A stretch of DNA of 64,000 nucleotides from Silvanigrella paludirubra (lineage in GTDB: Bacteria; Bdellovibrionota_B; Oligoflexia; Silvanigrellales; Silvanigrellaceae), in NCBI RefSeq assembly GCF_009208775.1, contig NZ_WFLM01000004.1:186001-250000 (forward strand). Reading direction: 5' to 3'. Below, in pieces: positions 9,076 to 18,121 of the stretch. Below the pieces are notes generated by a model that worked only from the letters and a program-made list of their open reading frames with translations, was not told the DNA's origin and made no database searches. Numbering within the stretch: the stretch's first letter is position 1; each line of letters begins with the position of its first letter. Made by a program: the position numbers and the translations under genes.

Positions 9076-9998
9076 GAAAAAGAAAAATTTTTATAGAAAT
9101 TGTAAATAAATTATTAGCTTTTTTTATAACATTTCAAATAATATCTTGTTCAAAATTATTGGATTTAAATGATGGTTCACTTAGTAGTAGTAATGGTAAT
9201 TCTACTTCTTTAATTTATATTGTTAATACAAATAATAATTCAATTTTAAGTTGTTATGTTTCAAGCGAAATTAATAAAAATCAATGTATAAATTCAGGTG
9301 CAACAGGATTAAATAATCCAAATGGTATAGCTATTTATAATGGAATCGCTTTCATAACTAATTTTGGAACAAGCCAAATTATTTCATGCAAAATTAATGG
9401 TCCAAATTTACAAGGATGTGTTGATACAGGTGGAACGGGCTATACGGGGCCTGCTCAAATTATTATTCAAAATAATTTAGCTTATATAACAAGTAACTAT
9501 ACTGGTTTAATTTACTCATGCAGTATAAGCGGACAAAGTTTGACAGGATGTGTGAATACGGGGGCGTCAGGTTTAAGCGGGCCTTTAGATATTAAAATAA
9601 TTAATAATATAGCTTATATTACAAACGCAACTGGAAATTCTGTGAGCACTTGTACGGTTTCTGGAACGACCTTTAGTGGTTGTGTAAATTCTGGTGCTTT
9701 GGGTCTAAGTGCTCCAAAAGGAATAATTATAAGTAATGGCTATGCTTATATAACGAATTACTCTGGAAACTCTGTATCGGTTTGTTCTGTTTCAGGAGCT
9801 TCTCTAAGTGGCTGTGTAAGTTCAGGTGCATCAAATCTTAATAATCCATATTCTACATTCATTTATAATCAAAAGATTTATATATCAAATTTTGGAACAA
9901 ATACTCTTTATACTTGTTCTTTGAATGGAGTAAATATATCTGGATGTACTGATCTAGGTCTTTCAAACTTAAATGGTCCATCTTTTTTAGGAATGTAG
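9072..9998 (+). CDS. lipoprotein with six cysteine-paired beta-propeller repeats
   Basis: The N-terminus has a membrane segment ending in a lipobox (IISC), so this is likely an outer-membrane lipoprotein. After a Ser/Asn linker there are six repeats of about 43 residues, each with a strand such as AYITNYSGNSV, then a C-x8-to-10-C pair, then SGCVxSGAxxLxxP. The spacing resembles NHL/YVTN-type beta-propeller blades, which suggests a six-bladed propeller with one potential disulphide per blade. The GTG start overlaps the TGA of the upstream gene. No catalytic motif is seen; a binding role at the surface is the simplest inference. Confidence 0.75.
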   Translation: MRKRKIFIEIVNKLLAFFITFQIISCSKLLDLNDGSLSSSNGNSTSLIYIVNTNNNSILSCYVSSEINKNQCINSGATGLNNPNGIAIYNGIAFITNFGTSQIISCKINGPNLQGCVDTGGTGYTGPAQIIIQNNLAYITSNYTGLIYSCSISGQSLTGCVNTGASGLSGPLDIKIINNIAYITNATGNSVSTCTVSGTTFSGCVNSGALGLSAPKGIIISNGYAYITNYSGNSVSVCSVSGASLSGCVSSGASNLNNPYSTFIYNQKIYISNFGTNTLYTCSLNGVNISGCTDLGLSNLNGPSFLGM

Positions 9999-10314
9999 AT
10001 TAAATTTTATCAAATTTAATCATTTATTTGTATAATATGTTTGTTTTTCTTGGTTTTTTTATCAATTATTTTTAAATATAAAAAGATTTTCTATTGGTTT
10101 TAAATAAAAAAGCTTATTTTAATGTTACTTAACTAGTCCATTTTGCAAATTATTTCAGAAAAGTTCAAAATTTATTTTTATATACATTTGATATTGTTGG
10201 TTTATTTTAAATAAACACACTATAAAAAAATAAACGAATTCATTATATATAATAATTTCGTTTATTTTTTATAATAAAATCCGATTTATATTAAGTTTTT
10301 AAAATGAATAAGGG
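9999..10314. other. intergenic region with hairpin
   Basis: No gene seen in these 316 bases. The only clear structure is the perfect inverted repeat at 10225-10270, listed separately. The rest is AT-rich and unremarkable; AAGGG near 10310 is the ribosome site of the next small gene. Confidence 0.5.
10225..10270. terminator. bidirectional intrinsic terminator
   Basis: A perfect 14-bp stem, AAAAAATAAACGAA (10225-10238) with TTCGTTTATTTTTT (10257-10270), around an 18-base loop. It has A and T runs on both sides, so it could end transcription in either direction. Confidence 0.65.
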
Positions 10315-10320
10315 ATGTAT

Positions 10321-10503
10321 ATGTTACTATTTATAAATAAATTATGGTTATTTAAAATATTAAGATACTTTTCACTAGTAATTATTCCAATATTTTTAAT
10401 ATCTTGTGATAATAAAGGCTCATCAAATTTGTCTGAAAATAATACAAATTCAAGCAATGTATTAAACGAAATAGGTATTGATTTACCTACTGAGTGTGAA
10501 TAA
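10321..10503 (+). CDS. small lipoprotein
   Basis: About 60 residues: a hydrophobic signal segment ending in a lipobox (FLISC) followed by a short, Ser/Asn-rich tail. It is likely exported and lipidated at that cysteine. The second of two in-frame ATGs is preferred because AAGGG lies six bases upstream of it. It is followed 27 bp later by a large lipoprotein on the same strand and may be cotranscribed. No family is recognised. Confidence 0.6.
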   Translation: MLLFINKLWLFKILRYFSLVIIPIFLISCDNKGSSNLSENNTNSSNVLNEIGIDLPTECE

Positions 10504-10530
10504 GTTATGAAAAATTAAGAGGTAACAGAA

Positions 10531-12675
10531 ATGGCAGTTAAAAAAAATATAATAATTATATCTATGTTTTTCTTTTTATTTTCAATAATGTTAATTAACT
10601 CTTGTAGCAAAAGCGGTTCTTCATCATCTTCCTCAGATTCTGCTAATTCAAATGCCAATGCACAAAATCCAAATGAAAATCAAGCAAATTTGAAAGTAAT
10701 CATTCCTGTTCCTCAAATTTTAGCTTTATCAGGTACAAATAAAGAATATACGATATTAGTTAAAAACGAGGGTTTTAAATCGGCAAGCCATATTGTTTTT
10801 AGCGGATTTGAAGAACCTATTTCCTTATCAAATTCAAATGACACCAATAGCTGTGAAAATAAAGTTTTAAATAATAACGAATCATGTGAACTTAAAATTG
10901 TTTTTTCACCAAAAAAAATAATGAATGGAAAAAAAAGTATTTCGTTAAGTTACACAAATGATAATGATAATAAAAATGTTTCAATTCTATTTGATATTAA
11001 CTATTTATCAAAGGGTTCAGTAAATCTTTTTATTCCATCTGTAGATCAGTTGAAAACATCTTTAACAGAGCCAGTCTCAAAAACGTTAACAATTAAAAAT
11101 TTAGGGGAAGAAGAAATTACAGGGTTAAAGATTTCAAAGCTAGAAGCTCCCTTAGTTTCAGATTCAAAATGCTCAACTTCATTACAACCAGGTAGTACTT
11201 GTAATATTGATATAAATTTTGCATCTACTGCAGTCATAAATGGTGTAAAAAATTTGATGATTACCTATGACGATTTAGATCAAAATAGCAACGTATCACC
11301 AATAACAGTTATTGTTCCAATATCTTATGTTACAATAGGAAAATCAGATATTAGTATAAGTAACATACCTGATGCTTTATTATCAAGTGCAAATAAAACG
11401 TCTGAGCGTATTTATACAATTAAAAATAGTGGTTCAGCAAAAGCAACGAATATTATTTTACCAACATTTATAAAACCATTATCAAATGGAGGAACCACTT
11501 GTACTAAAGACTTAGACTCGGGGGACTCTTGCACATTTAAAGTTATTTTTAACCCAATGGGCGATAATAAAATAGATCAAAAAGATTATTTTTTTGAAAT
11601 CTCTTTTATGGATGGAATTGATATCAAAAAAGTAGTTTCCAAAATAAGCTTTAAATCTATTTCTAATAATATTTTAAATTTAACACAATATAATGTAAGT
11701 TCTGCAAGTATACAAATAGATACGCCATGCAATAAAAAAGAAATTTACGGTAATGGTGTTCATAATATTCCCTTGGTTCCTACATTTAGTGCGACGGATG
11801 AAAATGGAAGAACTATTTCTTTATCATTGGATGAAATTATAGCTGCTACACAAGTTCAAGTTGTTAACGGTGGTATTAGTACAGATATTAATACCGTTAA
11901 ATATACAGCAGATAAATATTCAAAATGTATGGATGGTACAAGCGTAAATTCTGAATTAAAAGCACTCTTTTTCACAACAAGTTTATCAGGACAAAAATTA
12001 GATATTGGAGCCAACATTACTTACATAGATAAATCTGGCAAAACAATATCTGTTAGTACTGATAATTATCAAGCAGGACGTGTGAATATTAATTCATTAG
12101 ATAATCCATTAACAAAAGCATCTGGAGACTCTTATTTCAGTATGGGAATTGTTTCTGATAAATATATTGGTTCTTTAATAACAAGAGATAATTACCGTTT
12201 ATTTAAAATTTCTCCTGATACAAAAAACTTTCCTACTTTAGATGGTTTATCTGACTTAACTCAAGTTCGTGTAACTTCATTAACTTATAATAAATCATCT
12301 GGTCTATTAAAAGTAGAATATACAGAATCACAAGTTCCAAATGCAACAAATTATATGATGCCCATTCATGGTTTTATTGGAGCTATAAAAGGTGATTGTA
12401 TGAGAAGATATTATACTGGTTACTTTGTTTCAGGTAAACTTAAGTCAAATAATATTGATATTATTAATGTTAAAAAGATAGGTTCTTACGCAAGTGATGC
12501 TAATTTATCCCTTGCAGCCATTGGTAAAAATGATTTTGCATTTGCTTCTATAACAGATAGCTGTCTGCCTGGTTGGGTTGGAAATTATCAATGGTCTACT
12601 CCATTCACTTTTGAAATATTTGGACTAGATTCATTTGGAAATCCATTTAAGTCAATAAATAATTCAGAGTTTTAG
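10531..12675 (+). CDS. large surface lipoprotein with repeated Ig-like (choice-of-anchor-type) domains
   Basis: A 714-residue protein with an N-terminal lipobox (LINSC) and a Ser-rich linker. Three consecutive domains of about 100 residues follow (roughly 55-160, 165-265, 270-375), each containing a YTIKNxG-type strand, a C...SGDSC-type cysteine pair and an (I/V)xFxP motif, as in the choice-of-anchor-D/abnormal-spindle-like beta-sandwich repeats. The C-terminal 300 residues form a different, unrecognised region with more cysteines. It is likely anchored in the outer membrane as an extended stalk with a terminal head. AGAGGT precedes the ATG. Neighbouring genes also encode lipoproteins, suggesting a surface-protein locus. 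Confidence 0.75.
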   Translation: MAVKKNIIIISMFFFLFSIMLINSCSKSGSSSSSSDSANSNANAQNPNENQANLKVIIPVPQILALSGTNKEYTILVKNEGFKSASHIVFSGFEEPISLSNSNDTNSCENKVLNNNESCELKIVFSPKKIMNGKKSISLSYTNDNDNKNVSILFDINYLSKGSVNLFIPSVDQLKTSLTEPVSKTLTIKNLGEEEITGLKISKLEAPLVSDSKCSTSLQPGSTCNIDINFASTAVINGVKNLMITYDDLDQNSNVSPITVIVPISYVTIGKSDISISNIPDALLSSANKTSERIYTIKNSGSAKATNIILPTFIKPLSNGGTTCTKDLDSGDSCTFKVIFNPMGDNKIDQKDYFFEISFMDGIDIKKVVSKISFKSISNNILNLTQYNVSSASIQIDTPCNKKEIYGNGVHNIPLVPTFSATDENGRTISLSLDEIIAATQVQVVNGGISTDINTVKYTADKYSKCMDGTSVNSELKALFFTTSLSGQKLDIGANITYIDKSGKTISVSTDNYQAGRVNINSLDNPLTKASGDSYFSMGIVSDKYIGSLITRDNYRLFKISPDTKNFPTLDGLSDLTQVRVTSLTYNKSSGLLKVEYTESQVPNATNYMMPIHGFIGAIKGDCMRRYYTGYFVSGKLKSNNIDIINVKKIGSYASDANLSLAAIGKNDFAFASITDSCLPGWVGNYQWSTPFTFEIFGLDSFGNPFKSINNSEF

Positions 12676-12720
12676 ACAAATATATATTTATTCTTTATTT
12701 AAAATTTGATTGGAATGGGA

Positions 12721-13181
12721 ATGAATAAAAAGATTTTTTTATATAAAATTACAATTCTTTAAAATCAGATAAAATAAATTTGAATCTAGAAAATAGTTAT
12801 GCTTAGGCACAAACTAAAGTGATTCCTTTTGGTGAAGCTTCCGATAGATATGGAAAAGTTTTTTACGATAAAGTAAGCAAATTACAAGATATAGCTGACA
12901 CTCCTTTTAGAGGAAAAACTTTTGATGCACAAAGAATTTTATATTACATGAGGGCTTATACTATAGGTACTGATGAGGAAGTAGGAGAATATAGTGCAGT
13001 CGCATTTTTTAAAGCTTCTAAAATAGACCAAGCGAAACATATTAAAAGTTCTGGTCTTCAATAGTCAGATCCCTTATATAATAAATTTATGGAAATTTTT
13101 GATAAATCACTTACATTTGATGAATACTATGATTTTTATATGGAAGCTTTAACAAAAGTAAAAATTGGTATTGAACTTTAA
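12721..13181 (+). pseudogene. decayed gene for a secreted protein
   Basis: An ATG at 12721 opens a signal-peptide-like start (MNKKIFLYKITIL) that stops after 13 codons. In another frame a long coding-like stretch runs from about 12747 to 13181 and is broken by two in-frame TAG codons at 12804-12806 and 13062-13064. Either side of them it reads as plausible protein (NSYA, AQTKVIPFGEASDRYG, HIKSSGLQ, SDPLYNKFMEIFDK). Both stops could come from CAG by one C-to-T change. The simplest reading is a degraded gene for a secreted protein of about 140 residues; the family is unknown. Confidence 0.6.
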
Positions 13182-13413
13182 AATTTATTTAAATTTTTAA
13201 TGAATTCATTTTCTAAATTTTTATATATGACGAATTATAAAATAAACTTTATTTAAAATTCAAACAAAAATTCTCAATATAACTATTGATTTTGTTTGGG
13301 TATTTTGTTATCTAAAAAACAAATTCAAATTTTAATATTTTAATGATCTAAATTTAATAGCGTTCTGTCCCTGGTCCCATTGTTATAAAATTTTATAATT
13401 AAGGAGTTTATTT

Positions 13414-15123
13414 ATGCAATGCAAATCTTTGTTAACAATTGTTGCTGGTATGATGCCAGCTGTTGTGTTTGCTTACCCAAAAACACAAACAACAACTCTA
13501 CCTTTACCTGTTAATCAATCAATGCAACAAGGTGACAAATCTGCTATTGATTTTGTTGTAAGTATGCCTGTTTATCAGGATCATGTTGATTCTACGCAAT
13601 ATTATTATGTTCCAAAATTAAAGGCAGCCGTAAATGCTGATGGAGTTTCTGCAACTTTTACAAAAAATGAAGTCGCTGTTTCAAGTTCTTCTCAAATTGC
13701 AGATTTAAGTTTAAAACTTTCTAACTTAACAGCCGAAGAATATTTTAATATTAGAAAAGTAGTAACAGATCTTCAAGCAATTATTGATAATGCTATAAAA
13801 TGGAATCCAAATGATCCAAATATCCCAGTTTATCAAAGTTATTTAAATAAAGCTCTTGAAAGAAAAAAATTAGCTGAGACAAATGCATCTAGTTTTGAAA
13901 AAAGTATTCCTGGTGGTGTTTTAACTTCTTTATATAATAATATAGCCACATTTTTTTCTAGTGCTGGTGTTGTTTTTCCAATTTATAACAATGAAAGCAT
14001 TTCTGATAGACAAAACCGTTTGAATCAAAAGTTAGTGGATTTGAATTCATCTAATGGTGGATTAATTACTGGAAATATTTATGCAGGATTTACTGCAGAA
14101 GAATTAGTTAAAATAAAAACATATAAAGGAAACTATGCACAAAATGTTAAAATTTCTGTAATTCCTTTATCAAGTCTTTCTTTTGAGTCATTAACTGAAC
14201 TTCAATATGATGCAAATGGAGTAAAAAGCCAAAGAGCAGGCATTCCTATTTTCTCCTCTCTTAAAGGCGGTGGTACTCTTACAGGCGCAACATTTAACTT
14301 CGATTTAACAACAAATGGGGCAGTTTCTTTTGCAAGAAACTTAGCACCCTTTATTCCACCAATTGCTGTAAAAGGTGTTATCACACAACAAGTACCAGCA
14401 TACAGAGCTACTTTAGATTGTGATTTTGGCCCAGGATTAGTTATTAAAGATCGTTCAATTATTAACAAACAGGTAGCTGTATTTAATGATAACTCAATTA
14501 GTAATTTAATTGCTCAGCAACAAGGTGCACAACAAAGTCCTTGTCGCATAACTGTATTATCTGGTGACTCAAATGCGGCTCAAATGGCTGGAGTCCAAGC
14601 AATTGAAAAAGAAATTGCGGCTCTTCAGGTTCAAAAATCTAATTTGTCTACTATAAATAAAGGACAATATTGGCAACAAGTGCAGCAAAATCAAACTGTA
14701 GATAGAACAGCTCAAAATAACGGTTATCAAAATGTATTCCAAGCATATCAGCAATCTGGTTGGACTAATACGGCAGCACAATCTTTAGCAAAACGTCCAA
14801 ACCCATTTTGGCAAACAAGTGCTACAGATTTAACAACATTAACTGGTTTAAAAATTCATAAAGAATTAACAGGAACTGTTTCAAGTAAAATTGAAATTTC
14901 TGTTCCTACTGCAATTTGTTTTGTTTGGAACGTAAAATCAAGAGCCTATAGAGCATGTAATGAAGGAGAGCAAGAAAAATCTGTTCCTTTAGCAGATGCA
15001 ACTCAATCAGCTAAACAATCCCAATCTTGCCAAGTAACTCAAGACGCTCTTCAATGCGGAATAAATCGCAATACAGGAGCTCCTGTTTCTCAAGAAGGAA
15101 ACATTCTTCCTGAAGATCTTTAA
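13414..15123 (+). CDS. secreted protein of unknown function, 569 aa
   Basis: The N-terminus (MQCKSLLTIVAGMMPAVVFA) is a signal peptide with a VFA cleavage motif. The mature protein contains a helical, Lys/Asp-rich section near 130-160, a Gly/Thr/Phe-rich central region, a Gln-rich section (about 370-460) and a C-terminal part with four cysteines. No family is recognised. AAGGAG lies before the ATG and a strong intrinsic terminator follows the stop, so the gene is well defined. The next gene, also secreted, begins 63 bp later past that terminator. A palindrome TTATAAAATTTTATAA lies in the promoter region just upstream. Confidence 0.7.
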   Translation: MQCKSLLTIVAGMMPAVVFAYPKTQTTTLPLPVNQSMQQGDKSAIDFVVSMPVYQDHVDSTQYYYVPKLKAAVNADGVSATFTKNEVAVSSSSQIADLSLKLSNLTAEEYFNIRKVVTDLQAIIDNAIKWNPNDPNIPVYQSYLNKALERKKLAETNASSFEKSIPGGVLTSLYNNIATFFSSAGVVFPIYNNESISDRQNRLNQKLVDLNSSNGGLITGNIYAGFTAEELVKIKTYKGNYAQNVKISVIPLSSLSFESLTELQYDANGVKSQRAGIPIFSSLKGGGTLTGATFNFDLTTNGAVSFARNLAPFIPPIAVKGVITQQVPAYRATLDCDFGPGLVIKDRSIINKQVAVFNDNSISNLIAQQQGAQQSPCRITVLSGDSNAAQMAGVQAIEKEIAALQVQKSNLSTINKGQYWQQVQQNQTVDRTAQNNGYQNVFQAYQQSGWTNTAAQSLAKRPNPFWQTSATDLTTLTGLKIHKELTGTVSSKIEISVPTAICFVWNVKSRAYRACNEGEQEKSVPLADATQSAKQSQSCQVTQDALQCGINRNTGAPVSQEGNILPEDL

Positions 15124-15132
15124 TAAAAAAAA

Positions 15133-15163
15133 AGAAAGAGCTTCTTTTTAAGAAGTTCTTTCT
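15133..15163 (+). terminator. intrinsic terminator
   Basis: A 14-bp stem with one G-T wobble: AGAAAGAGCTTCTT (15133-15146) pairs with AAGAAGTTCTTTCT (15150-15163) around a three-base loop. A T-rich tail (ATTTTATTTT) follows. It lies directly after the 569-residue secreted protein gene. Confidence 0.75.
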
Positions 15164-15186
15164 GATTTTATTTTGAGGCGTTTTTT

Positions 15187-16146
15187 ATGTTTAAAAATTT
15201 TGTTTTTATTTTCACATTATTTTTTAGTTTTAGCTCTTATTCTTTACCAATCATTAATATTAAAGGAAGTTTAAGAGCTTCAAAACAAATGGATAAAATA
15301 TTTTTTGTATCTTCTGAAGAGCAAATTTTAACTCCACAAGAAATGACTTATGCTGATATTTGGTTAAAACAAAGATTAAAAGGTTCTAAATATAATTATA
15401 ATAATTTATCAATTAGTTTTAATGTTATGCCTGAGGTAACAAAAATTGTTAAAGGATGTTTTTTTAGTTGGTTTAAAAAAATAGATTCAAATACAAGACT
15501 AAACTTAATTGAACATTTAAAACCAAATGGTATTTATAATTTAACTCAAGATGAAATTAATTTTTTATCTAATGATTTATCTAATTTTACATATAGTAAC
15601 ATAGAGACATGTAAAAATGATAATTTTTTAGGAGATATTACAACCGCTTTTATTATAAATGACTTAGAGCAGTATTTAATTGATAAAGCAAATAATAGAA
15701 TTTCCTACCCTAAATATAGTGATATTTTAGATAAATCGTTTGAATCTCTGTCAAAAAAATTGGGCAATGAGTCCATTAATGAATTTTTGAATTGGTTTGA
15801 TTCGACTCAAATTAGATATCCTTATTTAACAAGTGAAATTATAAATACCTTCCTTATGAACTTATCAAAGACAAAACAAAAATATTTTAATGAGACAGAG
15901 ACATCTTATTTATTAATTGAGTCTATAAATAGTAATGTTGATACTTTTAAAGAAAGTTTAAGTGATCATTATAAAATGATTCCTTATATGAAATCTACTA
16001 GATTAATTTATGAAAAATGTTTTCATAATTTATTGTTTTTAGATGAAAAATGTAGTCAAGATAATATTGCAAATAATTTTGTGGTAGTAAAATTAAAAAG
16101 AAAAAATAAAACTTTAAATCATTTGGTGTGGGTGGGATATGAGTAG
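15187..16146 (+). CDS. secreted protein of unknown function, 319 aa
   Basis: Signal peptide MFKNFVFIFTLFFSFSSYS, then a mature region of mixed helices rich in Asn, Lys and Leu with several cysteines (VKGCFFSWF, ETCKND, EKCFHN, EKCSQD). No motif or family is recognised. GAGG precedes the ATG. Its last codons overlap the start of the following membrane-protein gene by eight bases, so the two are probably made together. Confidence 0.65.
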   Translation: MFKNFVFIFTLFFSFSSYSLPIINIKGSLRASKQMDKIFFVSSEEQILTPQEMTYADIWLKQRLKGSKYNYNNLSISFNVMPEVTKIVKGCFFSWFKKIDSNTRLNLIEHLKPNGIYNLTQDEINFLSNDLSNFTYSNIETCKNDNFLGDITTAFIINDLEQYLIDKANNRISYPKYSDILDKSFESLSKKLGNESINEFLNWFDSTQIRYPYLTSEIINTFLMNLSKTKQKYFNETETSYLLIESINSNVDTFKESLSDHYKMIPYMKSTRLIYEKCFHNLLFLDEKCSQDNIANNFVVVKLKRKNKTLNHLVWVGYE

Positions 16147-16534
16147 AAAACAAATTTTTTATATATTTTCAATTATTTTTGTTTTAGTTTTTATCTCTTT
16201 TTATATTACAAGAAAAAACGACACAGATTTAAACGCTTCAAAAATATCAAATCCTGAAGAAAATAAAAATGAGATTCCAAATTCTAAATCAATTCCTGAA
16301 AAAACAGAGTCAACTAAATCAGACAAAAATGTAAATGAAAATGAAGAAAAAAATGAAGCAAATAAAAAAATAAAAGAAATGTCTCCACAAGAGTATGTAG
16401 CGTGGTTAAAAGACCCTCAAGACAGGGTTCTTCTTGAGATAAAGCCTGAAGGAACAACTGTATTTAGAAAAGGTAACGTAACTATTACCGTTATGCCTAA
16501 TGGGGAAGAAATATATTTGCCAGATGAATTTTAA
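16139..16534 (+). CDS. single-pass membrane protein with charged linker, 131 aa
   Basis: One N-terminal membrane segment (about 5-23, IFYIFSIIFVLVFISFYI) is followed by a long Glu/Lys/Asn linker. A compact C-terminal region (SPQEYVAWLKDPQDRV to the end) contains short strands and a VTITVMPNGEEIYLP motif. It overlaps the preceding secreted-protein gene, which suggests coupled expression and perhaps a physical pairing at the inner membrane. The family is unknown. Confidence 0.65.
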   Translation: MSRKQIFYIFSIIFVLVFISFYITRKNDTDLNASKISNPEENKNEIPNSKSIPEKTESTKSDKNVNENEEKNEANKKIKEMSPQEYVAWLKDPQDRVLLEIKPEGTTVFRKGNVTITVMPNGEEIYLPDEF

Positions 16535-16561
16535 TTTTATGGGATTTAAAATTTGTTTTAG

Positions 16562-16759
16562 TTAAGGATGTCTTACAATCCAGCTTTTACTAAATGTTTC
16601 CCCATTGGGTAAATGCCAGTTGCCATTAGAATCTCTTTGGACTTTATATCTTTCCCAGAGTTCTGTTTTATCATTATATTTTTCTATTATATCACCTTCA
16701 TTAATGGGGTGTTTAATGATCCATATATCATTTTCTTCATCATAATTAAAATTTTGCAT
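16562..16759 (-). CDS. small hypothetical protein, 65 aa
   Basis: An acidic small cytoplasmic protein (MQNFNYDEENDIWIIKHP to the end) with two Trp-rich segments and no membrane region. The start at 16759 is preferred to an ATG 12 bases further upstream because GAGG lies six bases before it. The family is unknown. It converges with the 131-residue membrane protein gene and shares its strand with the next two genes to the right. Confidence 0.55.
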   Translation of the reverse strand: MQNFNYDEENDIWIIKHPINEGDIIEKYNDKTELWERYKVQRDSNGNWHLPNGETFSKSWIVRHP

Positions 16760-16954
16760 AAAAAACCTCATTCTTTATGATCTTTTATTGATGCATTTAT
16801 TTTTAAATTAAAAAATAGTTACTTTTATAATTATGATTTAACTTAATAAATACGAACATTTATTTTTATTCGGTTAAGTAAAAATAATATTTATTTATTT
16901 TATTTTTATTTTAGTTATTTTTTATGTAATTGTATGTATTTACTGGTTTAATAT

Positions 16955-17392
16955 TTATTTTTCTTCACATGTATGAGGGCCTGTTTCCGTAAATGAGCCT
17001 GTTCCTGTGTATTTAGGTTTAGTGTCTGGAATAGGTCCTGTTGGGGTAGGCTGCTGAGCTGGAGCTATAACCTGATATTCTGTTTCAAAGGATCCAGAAC
17101 CTACATATAATATTTTTTTACCATCATCTGTAGCAATTTCGGAAATATGGCTTGAGTGCAATTTTGTGATTTTGCATAATACCATTCCAGGGATGGGGTA
17201 TGCTGGGGTCATATAGCCACAAGGGGCAAATATAATATTTTTTTCATCTCCCTCAACACAAACGGTTCTCATCGTATCTGAGCAATTAGAGGAACCATTA
17301 ATGATTCCCATGGCAAAAGGGATGAGGGTTCCACCTTGTATTGTGGTTCCCTTCGCTATGTCAGCGGTTAGTAAGAAATTTTTTGCACCCAT
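16955..17392 (-). CDS. hypothetical protein, weakly PAAR-like/DUF4280-like
   Basis: A 145-residue protein without signal peptide. Residues about 20-90 combine Gly-rich turns, several cysteines and an IIFAPCGYMTPAYPIPGM segment that recalls the MPCxPxTxxxWxPG turn of DUF4280 (PAAR-like) spike proteins. The resemblance is by eye only and may be fortuitous. The C-terminus is Pro/Thr-rich (QPTPTGPIPDTKPKYTGTG). Neither a VgrG nor a contractile-tail gene lies nearby, which weakens a secretion-system role. GGGG lies before the ATG. Confidence 0.4.
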   Translation of the reverse strand: MGAKNFLLTADIAKGTTIQGGTLIPFAMGIINGSSNCSDTMRTVCVEGDEKNIIFAPCGYMTPAYPIPGMVLCKITKLHSSHISEIATDDGKKILYVGSGSFETEYQVIAPAQQPTPTGPIPDTKPKYTGTGSFTETGPHTCEEK

Positions 17393-17487
17393 AAAAAATC
17401 CCCAAATAAAAAAGGATTATAAAATAATTTTTAATATAGTTTATTTTTAATGACGTGTAAAATTAAATTATTGTAACCTTAATATCC

Positions 17488-17934
17488 CTATAAATTACCA
17501 ATAAAAACGAATACTTGTTTATCTGTGTAGTGATCAAAATCGGTTTTAAAGGTTCTATGTAATTCTGTCTTTGGGGTATTCCATACATTTTGCCATATCT
17601 TTTGGACTTCTGTAGGGTCTTGGGTTTTTGTCTGATAAGTCCTGTATTTTCCAGGTATAATTCTCATAATTTTAAAATTTTGAGGCATTTCTTGTATATT
17701 AGATACCTCCATTCCAATCATGACAGAGTATTCTCCTTTATCTTCATTTTCATAGTCATAATAAATACAGTATAAGGATTTGTCTTTTGTACAGGGTATT
17801 TTTTGTAACTCATTATGGCTCATGACTTTTTGCCATAGTTTTCCAATGTCTTTAAAATGTTTTCCATTTATAAAAGTTGTTCTTATTTCAATGCCTGCAA
17901 TTAATATTTCATTAGAGATTTGCTTATTTTCCAT
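17488..17934 (-). CDS. GyrI-like / AraC-type effector-binding domain protein
   Basis: A 148-residue stand-alone small-molecule-binding domain of the GyrI/AraC effector-binding type. It contains GIEIRTTF, IGKLWQKVM, a Glu/Asp-rich YCIYYDYENEDKGEYSVMIGMEV strand pair, the PGKYRTYQTK strand, IWQNVWN and a C-terminal FKTDFDHYTDKQVFVFIG. Regulators of this family bind cationic drugs or metabolites; without a DNA-binding domain it may act as a sequestering or anti-toxic protein. An imperfect palindrome TGATA-N5-TATCA (17993-18007) lies upstream in the shared promoter region with the SRAP gene. Confidence 0.75.
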   Translation of the reverse strand: MENKQISNEILIAGIEIRTTFINGKHFKDIGKLWQKVMSHNELQKIPCTKDKSLYCIYYDYENEDKGEYSVMIGMEVSNIQEMPQNFKIMRIIPGKYRTYQTKTQDPTEVQKIWQNVWNTPKTELHRTFKTDFDHYTDKQVFVFIGNL

Positions 17935-18121
17935 TTTTTCTCCTTTATATAAAATGGTTAAGGAATGATATGATAACTAAAAAAGAGTATCTTGATATTT
18001 TGTATCATTTTAGTAGGAGTTTTTTATCAAAGATTTATTTTTTAAATTTTAAATTATTATACAAATAATACCTTTCAGGAAATAACTTATTTTATATTTT
18101 TAAACTAACGGAGATTCTTTT

